Of a DNA stretch of 64,000 nt, positions 52,431 to 60,489 are shown one piece after another. The stretch lies in contig JAFQQE010000012.1 of NCBI GenBank assembly GCA_017411405.1, forward strand, positions 81,280-145,279. The letters run 5' to 3'. Below the pieces are notes generated by a model that was not told where the DNA came from, did not search any database, and was given only the letters and a program-made list of their open reading frames with translations. Every line of letters starts with the position of its first letter. The first letter of the stretch is position 1. A program made the translations under genes and the position numbers. Origin of the DNA: Bacilli bacterium. GTDB taxonomy: Bacteria > Bacillota_I > Bacilli_A > RF39 > UBA660.

Positions 52431-54113
52431 ATGAAAGATACAATTAAAAGACAAAGTATGATAATTATTTCTATAATTGGTATAGTTGTAGTATCATTGA
52501 TAATGGGACTTACTTATGCTTATCAATCTGTTAATGTTACTTATAGTGAGGGTAGTGATGATGATCTTACAGTAAAAGCTGGTGTATTAGATGTTAGTTT
52601 TGTAGCAAGTAGTAGAATTAATGAAACTAATTTAGAACTTATGAATGATTATACTAATGCAAAGTATTCTGAGTTTACTGTAACAAATAATAGTAGTTAT
52701 TATGTTAGTTATTATATAAGTTTAACAGATATGACTTGTTCAAGTGCTTTAACAAGTCCTGATTTTAAATATACATTAACTAAAGTTAATGGTAGTAAAG
52801 AAGATTTTATTTATACAGGTGATTTTTCTTCTTTAGATTGTACTCAAGATTATGAACTAATGTTAGATGGTTCTAAATATAGAACTTTATCTTTAAATAA
52901 AAGCGAAACTTTAAGATTGTATTTATGGTTAGAAGAAACTGATGAAGATCAAAACATTTTAGAAAATACAACTTTTAAAGGTAAAATACAAATTAATTCA
53001 ACATTTACAGATAGTCCATTTAATGAGGGGACTCTAGCTTATAAAATATTAAATAATTCAAAAAATGTAACAGCAGAAGAAATAGAAAAAGGATATGCTG
53101 TATATAGTAAAGATCCTAAAACTCTTCCGGCAGAAAATATAAGCGAATCTGATGAAAGCACATTATCAGAAACTCCTGATGATTTTACAGAAAATACAGG
53201 AAATAATAGTTATTATTTTAGAGGTAATGTAAATAATAATTATGTAAATTTTGCAGGAATGTGTTGGAGAATAGTAAGAATAGATGGAAATAGTAATATA
53301 AAACTTATATTAGAAGATCAATATACAACATGTGATGATGATGAAACATCAGAAACTGATACAATAAAATATACAGGAGCATGGGATATAGAAGCTAGTG
53401 ATGGAACAAATATCACAATGGATGGTTCTATACCATATAGAGTTGGTAATTTTGGATATGATGATTCTAGTGGTAAATATAAGATGTCATATTTAAATCC
53501 AGTAGACAATAAAGATAGAGCGATGGTAAATGCATTTAAGTATTTTCAAACAAACACTTTAAAGAATAAAATAAATGCTTTACATGATGGTAAAAATTTA
53601 AGTGATTATTTAGTAAGTGGAAATTGGTGTTTGAATGACAAGGCTTATAGTGATGAGCAAGGAACAACAATATTAGAAAATCCTGATTATTCGTCAAGCT
53701 TCTACTATGATAGTTATGTACGATTATATGGAAAAACAACTAAAGAGCCAACATTAAAGTGCCCAGTAGAAACAATGGAAACATTTGCTGATAGTACTTA
53801 TATGTATGTAGGAACCTTAACAGCAGATGAAATTGTATATGCTGGAGGAAAGATGTATGAAACCGTCGTGAGTAATTATTTAATAAATAATTGGCAAATT
53901 AATAATTCTAAATATTTTTGGTTGATTTCGCCTGACGGATTCAATAGTGCTGGCGATACCGCAGTCGACATGAGCTACTATGGCGTTATGAACAACTTCA
54001 GTGTGGACTTAAGCGACACCATCGCGTTTCGTCCGTCAGTTTCTCTAACGTCTAGTGTTACTGTAGCTCCAAATGGGAATGGTGATATAACTAATCCTTA
54101 TGTTATTGAGTAA
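52431..54113 (+). CDS. Surface protein with C-terminal C-type-lectin-like, DGR-target-like domain, 560 aa
   Basis: A signal anchor (residues 10-28, IIISIIGIVVVSLIMGLTYA) is followed by a TasA/camelysin-like beta domain up to about residue 190 (AGVLDVSFVAS, SYYVSYYISLTDM). The second half is a formylglycine-enzyme/C-type-lectin-like domain (YYFRGNVNNNYVNFAGMCWRIVRIDG; KYFWLISPDGF; AFRPSVSL). That is the layout of many gut-bacterial DGR target proteins, whose last lines read 'SP..N.....N.......VRPVVSL'. Residues about 499-540 are encoded by DNA of about 50% G+C with many NNC codons, quite unlike the rest of the gene. No reverse transcriptase or Avd gene is nearby. Confidence 0.8.
   Translation: MKDTIKRQSMIIISIIGIVVVSLIMGLTYAYQSVNVTYSEGSDDDLTVKAGVLDVSFVASSRINETNLELMNDYTNAKYSEFTVTNNSSYYVSYYISLTDMTCSSALTSPDFKYTLTKVNGSKEDFIYTGDFSSLDCTQDYELMLDGSKYRTLSLNKSETLRLYLWLEETDEDQNILENTTFKGKIQINSTFTDSPFNEGTLAYKILNNSKNVTAEEIEKGYAVYSKDPKTLPAENISESDESTLSETPDDFTENTGNNSYYFRGNVNNNYVNFAGMCWRIVRIDGNSNIKLILEDQYTTCDDDETSETDTIKYTGAWDIEASDGTNITMDGSIPYRVGNFGYDDSSGKYKMSYLNPVDNKDRAMVNAFKYFQTNTLKNKINALHDGKNLSDYLVSGNWCLNDKAYSDEQGTTILENPDYSSSFYYDSYVRLYGKTTKEPTLKCPVETMETFADSTYMYVGTLTADEIVYAGGKMYETVVSNYLINNWQINNSKYFWLISPDGFNSAGDTAVDMSYYGVMNNFSVDLSDTIAFRPSVSLTSSVTVAPNGNGDITNPYVIE
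53928..54050 (+). other. Candidate DGR variable region (VR)
   Basis: Base composition jumps to about half G+C (56 of 109 bases counted from 53930 by eye). Codons such as GAC, AGC, TAC, AAC, ACC, ATC, GTC and GGC cluster, while the flanks use NNT/NNA almost only. These are the codons produced when adenines of AAC/AAT template codons are replaced. The 3' border TTTCGTCCGTCAGTTTC is GC-rich like an IMH. No template copy is found in the window. Confidence 0.65.
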
Positions 54114-54124
54114 TTAAGTGGATG

Positions 54125-54166
54125 AAATAGAAATTGCATTTTAAGTTGCTATTTCTATTTTTTGTA
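54125..54166 (+). terminator. Terminator of the DGR-target-like gene
   Basis: AAATAGAAAT / ATTTCTATTT hairpin with a loop of about 16 bases, then a T run. Confidence 0.75.
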
Positions 54167-54205
54167 AAGTTACTTGATTGTTTTAAATAATTTATTTCTA
54201 ATTGT

Positions 54206-54475
54206 ATTAGAAGGTAGATGATATTATAGAAGAATTAAATGAGGCTTATTATAAGAGATTTATGTCTGCTATTGAAATAGCATATAAAGAAGTTTTGTTA
54301 AATAATCAAAGAGGTAAAGAAAAAAAGGTTAATAAACAAATCGATTTATTTTGAAATTTTTTGATAAGAGGTGATTATGCTTCTTTTCGAAAGAAAAGTA
54401 TATCTAACTTAAAGCTTAAAGATGAAACAATAAATAGCAATGTTGAAATTAGCTAATGAAAAATTAGTTGGTATT
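54206..54475 (+). pseudogene. Decayed coding remnants
   Basis: No complete gene is present between 54167 and 54560. From about 54207 to 54353 a frame without proper start reads KVDDIIEELNEAYYKRFMSA... and ends in TGA. Another short frame near 54380-54455 reads DYASFRKKSISNLKLKDE. The codon pattern looks like former genes of the host composition. Identity is unknown. A terminator at 54499-54523 closes the stretch. Confidence 0.4.
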
Positions 54476-54498
54476 TTTAAATCTTAAAATTATAAATT

Positions 54499-54523
54499 GA
54501 TAGTGAATACTATCTTTTTTTTT
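54499..54523 (+). terminator. Terminator before lepB
   Basis: GATAGT / ACTATC with a 4-base loop and a T run. It may belong to a lost upstream gene. Confidence 0.75.
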
Positions 54524-54560
54524 ATTGCTTTGATATAATTTATATTAGGTTGGTGTTAAT

Positions 54561-55055
54561 ATGTTTAAAGAAAAAATTAAAGAATATATACCTTATTTAG
54601 TAATTGTAATTGTTGTTATTGTAATACGTACTTATTTTTTTACTCCAATTAAAGTAAACGGAGAAAGTATGATGAATACTTTATATGATAAAGATACTAT
54701 GATTTTAAATAAGATAGGTATGAAATTTAGTGAATTAAAGAGATTTGATATTGTAGTTATTAAGGTGAATAATAATTATATAATTAAAAGAATTATTGGT
54801 TTACCTGGTGAAACTATAGAATATAAAAATGGAAAATTATATATAAATGGTAAAGTGTTTAAAGATCCATATTATAAAGATAATACAGATGATTTTATAA
54901 AAGTAGAAGTTCCTAATGGATATTATTTTGTTATGGGGGATAATAGAAGTGATTCTTTAGATAGTAGAATTATTGGTCCTATCAATAAAGATGATATAAA
55001 AGGAACAACTAATTTGGTTATATTTCCTTTTAAAAACATGGGTATAGTTAAGTAA
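54561..55055 (+). CDS. lepB: Signal peptidase I
   Basis: Cleaves signal peptides outside the membrane. One N-terminal anchor (residues 9-27). The nucleophile Ser is in VNGESMMNTL (residue about 38), and the general-base Lys is in YIIKRIIGLPGE. Box D/E is YFVMGDNRSDSLDSRIIGPI. The length of 164 aa is typical of Gram-positive SipS-type enzymes. TGATATAAT and TTGGTG precede the ATG. Confidence 0.95.
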   Translation: MFKEKIKEYIPYLVIVIVVIVIRTYFFTPIKVNGESMMNTLYDKDTMILNKIGMKFSELKRFDIVVIKVNNNYIIKRIIGLPGETIEYKNGKLYINGKVFKDPYYKDNTDDFIKVEVPNGYYFVMGDNRSDSLDSRIIGPINKDDIKGTTNLVIFPFKNMGIVK

Positions 55056-55073
55056 TAAAAAGGTGTTGTTGTT

Positions 55074-55922
55074 ATGAATTGTATTGAAAGAATTTTGTAT
55101 TATTTACAAGGAGAAATGATAGAACCTAAAGCATTTGGGATATTCCATATTATTTGTTTATTATTGATGTTTATAATAATATATATTTTATATAGTATTA
55201 AAGGTAAACATAATGATAAACAATTGAAGTTTATTTTAGGTTTTTATAGTATTGTTGCTTTAATATTAGAAGTGTTGAAACAATTAATATGGTCTTTTAA
55301 TTATGATTCAATAACAAATAGTGTTACTTGGGATTATGAATGGTATGCTTTTCCTTTTCAATTATGTACTACTCCAATATATGTGTGTTTATTTTGTTTA
55401 TTTTTGAAAAAAGGTAAATTGAGAGATAGTTTATTATCTTATATATCTTTTATAACTATATTAGGTAGTATTTCTACTATGATATTACCTGATAGTTGTC
55501 TAGTTAGTGATATATTAGTTAATATCCATACTATGTGGTTACATTTAGGAAGTTTTGTTATTTCCGTTTATTTATTAATTACTAAAGAAGTAAAGTTAAA
55601 TATAAAAAATTTAGTTAGTGCTAATATTGTATTTATTATATTTGTTTTACTATCTCTTGTATTAAATATATCAATATATAGTAGTGGTATTTTAAATGGA
55701 GAAACATTTAATATGTTTTATATTAGTCCTTATTTTATTAGTGATCTTCCTGTATTTAATATAATTCAAGAAAATCTACCTTATTTATTATTTTTAATTA
55801 TATATATTTGGACTATAGTATTAGGAAGCGTATTAATTTTTTTTATAGTTTCTTTAATCAAACGATGTGGTATAGTAAATAAAAATGAAAAAGGCAAAGA
55901 AGAAATTATTAAAGATTATTAA
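55074..55922 (+). CDS. YwaF/TIGR02206-like membrane protein with a chimeric C-terminus
   Basis: Integral membrane protein with about six helices, typical of the YwaF family of unknown function (FHIICLLLMFIIIYIL, WYAFPFQLCTTPIYVCLF, FMMWLHLGS-like HTMWLHLGSF). The last ten residues, KGKEEIIKDY, equal the sequence of the following dinD gene at its residues 77-86. The DNA 55889-55919 differs from 56250-56280 at only two places. So the native C-terminus was replaced or extended by a copied dinD fragment. The first about 272 residues look intact. Confidence 0.72.
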   Translation: MNCIERILYYLQGEMIEPKAFGIFHIICLLLMFIIIYILYSIKGKHNDKQLKFILGFYSIVALILEVLKQLIWSFNYDSITNSVTWDYEWYAFPFQLCTTPIYVCLFCLFLKKGKLRDSLLSYISFITILGSISTMILPDSCLVSDILVNIHTMWLHLGSFVISVYLLITKEVKLNIKNLVSANIVFIIFVLLSLVLNISIYSSGILNGETFNMFYISPYFISDLPVFNIIQENLPYLLFLIIYIWTIVLGSVLIFFIVSLIKRCGIVNKNEKGKEEIIKDY

Positions 55923-55945
55923 CTTAGTAAAAATATGGTATAAAA
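55889..55945 (+). repeat. Partial copy of dinD at the 3' end of the YwaF-like gene
   Basis: A 31-base stretch is nearly identical to 56250-56280, in the same reading frame, with fading similarity for another 20-25 bases downstream. It is a direct repeat with about 361-bp spacing. Confidence 0.8.
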
Positions 55946-56022
55946 CTTAATTAATTACAAAAAATAAGGAAATCGAAAAGTAAGAAAAACTTTTATATAA
56001 AACAATAAAGAAGGAGGTAGCA

Positions 56023-56877
56023 ATGAAGAAAATTGGAGATAAATATACTAACAATACTTTTGAAAACATAAAGCATATTGATGATTATGGCAATGAATTT
56101 TGGTTTGCTCGTGAATTACAAAAAGTATTGGAATATAAAGATTGGAGAAATTTTCAAAAAGTAATAGATAAAGCAGTTATATCAGCAAACAATAGTGTTT
56201 CAAGTAAAGAAGATTGGGTTGTCGAGGTTAACAAGCCAATAAAAACTGGAAAAGGTAAAGAAGAAATTATTAAAGACTATAAACTTTCAAGATATATATG
56301 TTATTTAATAGTACAAAATGCTGATCCAAGTAAAGAAGTTGTTGCCTTAGGACAAACATATTTTGCTATACAAACTAGAAAACAAGAAATAACGGAACAA
56401 GAATATGATTTGCTGTCAGATGATGAAAAAAGATTTTATCAAAGAAAATTAACAAGACAAGGTAATTACACACTACAAAAAGTTGCATCATCTGCTGGTG
56501 TTAAAAATATGGCTGAATTCCATAATGCAGGATATAAAGGACTATATAATGGTGAAACTGCTGATGATATTTTTAAAAGAAAGAAATTAAGATATAGAGA
56601 AGATATTTTAGATAATATGAATGAAGATGAATTAGTTGCTAATTTATTTAGAATAAATCAAACAAAGCAAAGACTAATAAGAGATAATGTACAAGGAGAA
56701 AAAGAAGCGAAAGATGTACATTATGAAGTTGGTCAAAAAGTTAGGAAAGCAATTTTAGATATTGGTGGAATGATGCCAGAAGAAATGCCAACACCTAAAA
56801 AGAGTTTAAAAGAACTTGAAAGAGAAAAGAAACAATTAGAAACTAAAGATCAAAAGAAACTTGAGGGAATAAAATAA
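56023..56877 (+). CDS. dinD: DNA-damage-inducible protein D-like (BRO-N domain)
   Basis: Homologue of DinD/ArcT, which in E. coli is LexA-regulated and inhibits RecA strand exchange. The N-terminal BRO-like domain is visible (NEFWFARELQKVLEYKDWRNFQKVIDKA), followed by RYICYLIVQNADPSKEVVALGQTYFAIQTRKQE, a family hallmark, and a helical C-terminus. The length of 284 aa is normal. AAGGAGGTAG is a strong ribosome site. No clear LexA box was seen upstream. Genes of this type are often horizontally acquired, and the copied fragment upstream fits a recent insertion. Confidence 0.88.
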   Translation: MKKIGDKYTNNTFENIKHIDDYGNEFWFARELQKVLEYKDWRNFQKVIDKAVISANNSVSSKEDWVVEVNKPIKTGKGKEEIIKDYKLSRYICYLIVQNADPSKEVVALGQTYFAIQTRKQEITEQEYDLLSDDEKRFYQRKLTRQGNYTLQKVASSAGVKNMAEFHNAGYKGLYNGETADDIFKRKKLRYREDILDNMNEDELVANLFRINQTKQRLIRDNVQGEKEAKDVHYEVGQKVRKAILDIGGMMPEEMPTPKKSLKELEREKKQLETKDQKKLEGIK

Positions 56878-56892
56878 AGGAAGTGTTAAATA

Positions 56893-57816
56893 ATGGATAT
56901 GTATCAAAAAAGAGAGATGAGAAAAAATAAAAAGATTGTCGAAAACACAAAAAGTTTACCATCGACGAATATCAACTGGTTTCCAGGACATATGCAAAAA
57001 ACAAAACGTCAAATAAGTGAATTATTGCCTCTTATAGATGTTGTATATGAGCTTATTGATGCTAGGATACCATATTCTAGTAAAATTGTAGATATAGACA
57101 ATATTATAAAGAATAAACCAAGAATACTTATTATGACTAAATATGATTTATGTGATAAGGAAGAGACCTGTAAATGGGTTAAATATTATGAGGATAAAGG
57201 ATATAAAGTTATAAAGGCTAATTTGAATAATAGTGATATTATTAAAGATATTACTAGAATTACTAATGATTTTATGGAAGAAATTAATAGTAAGAGATTA
57301 GATAAAGGTATGAAAGAAAAACAAATTAAGGCTTTGGTAATTGGAATACCTAATGTTGGTAAAAGTACTTTGATTAACAAAATGGTTGGTAAGAAAGTTA
57401 GTGATGTTGGTAATAAGCCTGGTGTTACTAAAAATTTAACTTGGTTAAAAACAAATAGTAATATATTATTGTTGGATACTCCGGGAATATTATGGCCTAA
57501 ATTTGATAATAATGAAGTTGCTCTTAATTTAGCCAGTATGACAGCTATCAAACAAGAAATACTTGATAAAGATGAAATTGCTATACATATTTTAAATAAA
57601 TTATATAATTTTTATCCAAATATTTTAAAGATGAGATATAATATTGATTATATTGATGATGATTTATGTGTTACTTATGATGCTATAGGTAAAAAAATAG
57701 GTGCTATTATTAGTGGCGGAGAAGTTGATTATAATAGAGTAAGTGATCATATTTTAAACGATATAAAAAATGAATATGTAAAGGATATTACATTTGATAG
57801 GATAGATGATAAATGA
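56893..57816 (+). CDS. rbgA: Ribosome biogenesis GTPase YlqF/RbgA
   Basis: Circularly permuted GTPase needed for late 50S assembly. The N-terminus INWFPGHMQKTKRQI is the family hallmark. Motif G4 is MTKYDL, the P-loop GIPNVGKSTLINKM lies near residue 152, and G3 is LLDTPGILWPKF. The length of 307 aa is normal. It ends in TGA overlapping the ATG of the next gene by 4 bases. rbgA followed by rnhB in the same operon is a conserved Firmicute order, here with one gene inserted. Confidence 0.95.
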   Translation: MDMYQKREMRKNKKIVENTKSLPSTNINWFPGHMQKTKRQISELLPLIDVVYELIDARIPYSSKIVDIDNIIKNKPRILIMTKYDLCDKEETCKWVKYYEDKGYKVIKANLNNSDIIKDITRITNDFMEEINSKRLDKGMKEKQIKALVIGIPNVGKSTLINKMVGKKVSDVGNKPGVTKNLTWLKTNSNILLLDTPGILWPKFDNNEVALNLASMTAIKQEILDKDEIAIHILNKLYNFYPNILKMRYNIDYIDDDLCVTYDAIGKKIGAIISGGEVDYNRVSDHILNDIKNEYVKDITFDRIDDK

Positions 57817-58493
57817 AAATTACAGATGATGAGAAGATAGAAAGAATAGATGAAATAGAAAGAATTTTGATAGAAATATTAGATTTAGATAATATATTTT
57901 CTGTAGAAGAAAAAAGTTCTTTTTTTGAAAAGATAATACCTTATTTACAACATAATAGAAATAAAACTTTATTAGGAAGAAAACCTGAAACTATTGAAAG
58001 ACAAATTGATAATTATATTAATTTTTGTAAAAGTATAGGATTAAAAAAAATTGAAATAGTAAAAAGTATATATAATTTTCCTAGTATAATACATACATTT
58101 AATGAAGAGGATTTTTTATACAAATATATTTTAATGAGTGTTGTTGAAAATGAGGATAATACTATTAGAAAGAATATGATAGTAGAAAAGCCTGAAGATT
58201 TTAAAATTAGTTTAAATGTATTATATGCTAGATATTGTTTAATGAAAGATTTAAAATATCCTAATATAACATGGAGAAATTTAATACATGATTCTCATAA
58301 TGATTTTGTAAGTAAGTTTGTTAAAAGAGGGTATGATAAAGCTTATAAGGTTTATAAAAGTTGTGATATGTTGACTAAAGAAGTATTAGAAAATATGTAT
58401 CCTGTTGATTATAATTTTATTTTAGAATTAGATAATTTAGATATAAATAATTTTGGTGTTAGTGATGAAAAAAGAAATAATAAAAAATTTTGA
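57813..58493 (+). CDS. Hypothetical helical protein between rbgA and rnhB, 226 aa
   Basis: Not firmly recognised. All-helical, no membrane part. The stretch SIGLKKIEIVKSIYNFPSII and related ones (IVEKPEDFKISLNVLYARYC) have the spacing of helix-helix-Pro repeats as in mTERF-like nucleic-acid-binding proteins, but this is only a visual likeness. It overlaps rbgA (ATGA, 4 bases) and rnhB (29 bases), so it is tightly co-translated with ribosome and RNA genes. Confidence 0.6.
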   Translation: MKITDDEKIERIDEIERILIEILDLDNIFSVEEKSSFFEKIIPYLQHNRNKTLLGRKPETIERQIDNYINFCKSIGLKKIEIVKSIYNFPSIIHTFNEEDFLYKYILMSVVENEDNTIRKNMIVEKPEDFKISLNVLYARYCLMKDLKYPNITWRNLIHDSHNDFVSKFVKRGYDKAYKVYKSCDMLTKEVLENMYPVDYNFILELDNLDINNFGVSDEKRNNKKF

Positions 58494-59097
58494 TAATTTA
58501 GCATATGAAAAAGAATTATATAAAAGTGGTGTAAAATTAATTGCAGGTGTTGATGAAGTTGGTCGTGGGCCATTAATAGGTCCTGTTGTTGCAGCTGCTG
58601 TAATTTTACCTTCTAATTATAAATTAGAAGGACTTACTGATTCTAAAAAGTTAAGCGAAAAAAAAAGAGATGAATACTATAAAATTATAATGGAAAATGC
58701 AATTGCTGTTGGTATTGGTATTATTGATGAAAATGTAATTGATGAGGTTAATATATATGAAGCTACTAAGTTAGCTATGAAGGACGCTATTGATAAATTA
58801 AGTGTTAAACCAGAACATGTTTTAATAGATGCTATGCCTTTAGATATAGAGATTAATACAACTAGCATTATTAAAGGAGATCTTTTTAGTCAATCTATAG
58901 CAGCAGCTAGTGTTATTGCAAAAGTAACAAGAGACAGTATGATGTATGAGTTAGATAAAAAATATCCTATGTATGGTTTTGCTAGTCATAAAGGTTATCC
59001 GACTAAGAAACATATAGATGCAATAAATGAATATGGTTTAATTGATGGGTATAGAAAGACTTATGCTCCTATTAAAGATATAGTTAAGGAGGGTTAA
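58465..59097 (+). CDS. rnhB: Ribonuclease HII
   Basis: Removes ribonucleotides from DNA-RNA hybrids. The acidic site is GVDEVGRGPLIGPVVAAAV (Asp-Glu), with DSKKLSEKKR, the Asp in VLIDAMPL, and the second-shell region SIAAASVIAKVTRD. The length of 210 aa is typical. I use the ATG at 58465, which overlaps the upstream gene by 29 bases; a TTG at 58453 is less likely. ftsY begins 3 bases after its stop. Confidence 0.95.
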   Translation: MKKEIIKNFDNLAYEKELYKSGVKLIAGVDEVGRGPLIGPVVAAAVILPSNYKLEGLTDSKKLSEKKRDEYYKIIMENAIAVGIGIIDENVIDEVNIYEATKLAMKDAIDKLSVKPEHVLIDAMPLDIEINTTSIIKGDLFSQSIAAASVIAKVTRDSMMYELDKKYPMYGFASHKGYPTKKHIDAINEYGLIDGYRKTYAPIKDIVKEG

Positions 59098-59099
59098 AA

Positions 59100-60071
59100 A
59101 TGGGTTTGTTTGATAAATTTAAGTCTATTTTTAAAAAAGAAGAGAAAAAAGATTTAGAAAGTTATGATAAGGGTTTAGAAAAAACTCGTAATGAGTTTGT
59201 TAGTGAATTAAATTTGTTAGGTATAAAATATACTAAAGTTACTGAAGAATATTTTGAAGAATTAGAAAGTTTATTAATAAAAGCTGATATTGGTGTTAAT
59301 ACTGTATTTGATTTTTTAGATAAATTAAGAAAAAGAGTTAAAAGTGAAAATATTACTGATACTAATATGTTAAAAGAAGTAATAGTTGATGAATTATTTT
59401 TAATATATGTTAATGGAGATAGTTTAAGTGATAAAATAAATTTTAATAGTGATGGGCCTACGGTACTTTTGTTTGTTGGGGTTAATGGAGTAGGTAAAAC
59501 GACTACAATAGGTAAGCTTGCTAATAAGTATAAATTAGAAGGTAAAAAAGTTATGTTAATTGCTGGTGATACTTTTAGAGCAGGAGCTGTAGAACAATTG
59601 AAAATTTGGGCTGATAGAACTAATTCTTTGTTTTTTGGTAAAGAGGGAATAGATCCTGCAGGTGTTGTTTATGAAGGAATAGAAAACGCTTTAAAAGAAG
59701 ATGTTGATATAGTATTAGTTGATACTGCAGGAAGACTTCAAAATAAAGTTAATTTAATGAATGAATTAGAAAAAATTAATAAAGTTATAGGTAGATTAAT
59801 TCCTAATGCCCCTCAAGAAACTTTACTAATTATAGATGCAACCACTGGACAAAATGGTATATTACAAGCAGAAAGTTTTAAGGAGGTTACAGATATTACT
59901 GGTATTGTTTTAACTAAATTAGATGGTACTGCTAAGGGCGGTATAGTACTCGCGATAAAAGAGAGTGTTGGAATACCTGTTAAATTTATTGGACTTGGTG
60001 AAGGCGTTGATGATTTAAAAACGTTTGATATTGAAGAATATATATATGGTTTATTTAAGGATATGATGTGA
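59100..60071 (+). CDS. ftsY: Signal recognition particle receptor FtsY
   Basis: SRP-receptor GTPase for cotranslational targeting. A short basic N-terminus (MGLFDKFKSIFKKEEKK) replaces the long acidic A domain. The N domain is followed by the G domain: LFVGVNGVGKTTTIGKLA, DTFRAGAVEQL, DTAGRLQNK, TKLDGTAKGG and GLGEGVDDL. The length of 323 aa is that of Firmicute FtsY. It ends in TGA and is coupled to ylxM by a 1-base stop-start overlap (TGATG). Confidence 0.97.
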   Translation: MGLFDKFKSIFKKEEKKDLESYDKGLEKTRNEFVSELNLLGIKYTKVTEEYFEELESLLIKADIGVNTVFDFLDKLRKRVKSENITDTNMLKEVIVDELFLIYVNGDSLSDKINFNSDGPTVLLFVGVNGVGKTTTIGKLANKYKLEGKKVMLIAGDTFRAGAVEQLKIWADRTNSLFFGKEGIDPAGVVYEGIENALKEDVDIVLVDTAGRLQNKVNLMNELEKINKVIGRLIPNAPQETLLIIDATTGQNGILQAESFKEVTDITGIVLTKLDGTAKGGIVLAIKESVGIPVKFIGLGEGVDDLKTFDIEEYIYGLFKDMM

Positions 60072-60352
60072 TGGAAGAAAGAGAATATATTATTGCTTTA
60101 TATGAATATTATGGTAAATTGTTGACTTTAAAACAACAAAGTTATTTTGAAGATTATTATTATGATAATTTAACTATGGAAGAGATTGCTATAAATGATT
60201 CTGTAAGTAAAAATGCAGTTAGTAAACAGTTAATTAGTATAAAAGATAAATTAATATCTTTAGAAGAAATACTTAATTTATATAGTAATAGAATAAAAAT
60301 TAATAAAATTTTAAAAGAAACAGACTTTAATAAAATAAGTGAGTATATTTAA
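60071..60352 (+). CDS. ylxM: SRP-associated helix-turn-helix protein YlxM
   Basis: Small HTH protein that in streptococci binds Ffh and modulates the SRP; it is usually located between ftsY and ffh. REYIIALYEYYGKLLTLKQQSYFEDYYYDNLTMEEIA and the following SVSKNAVSKQL helix match the family. The length of 93 aa is normal (about 110). ffh does not follow here; a terminator does. Confidence 0.9.
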   Translation: MEEREYIIALYEYYGKLLTLKQQSYFEDYYYDNLTMEEIAINDSVSKNAVSKQLISIKDKLISLEEILNLYSNRIKINKILKETDFNKISEYI

Positions 60353-60384
60353 AATACTTAGTTTGATTACTGAGTATTTTTTAA
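60352..60384 (+). terminator. Terminator after ylxM
   Basis: AAATACTTAG / CTGAGTATTT hairpin, then T. It ends the rbgA-rnhB-ftsY-ylxM operon. Confidence 0.75.
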
Positions 60385-60431
60385 TTTAAATAAATATATA
60401 AACACTTGTTTTGTTTCTTAAAGATAAAAAT

Positions 60432-60459
60432 TTGACAAAAAAGAAAAATAGTGTATAAT
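60432..60459 (+). promoter_or_regulatory. Strong promoter of the sortase-substrate operon
   Basis: TTGACA (60432-60437) and TATAAT (60454-60459), spacer 16, extended by TG at -14. It is the best consensus promoter in the window. Confidence 0.85.
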
Positions 60460-60489
60460 AGTAGCCGTTAAAGAAAGAGGGAATGTTTT

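Noticed and set aside
54167-54560. DGR template repeat or Avd gene next to the target gene
   Set aside because: The region has no GC-rich tract similar to the variable region, and the short frames are too broken to assign to Avd.
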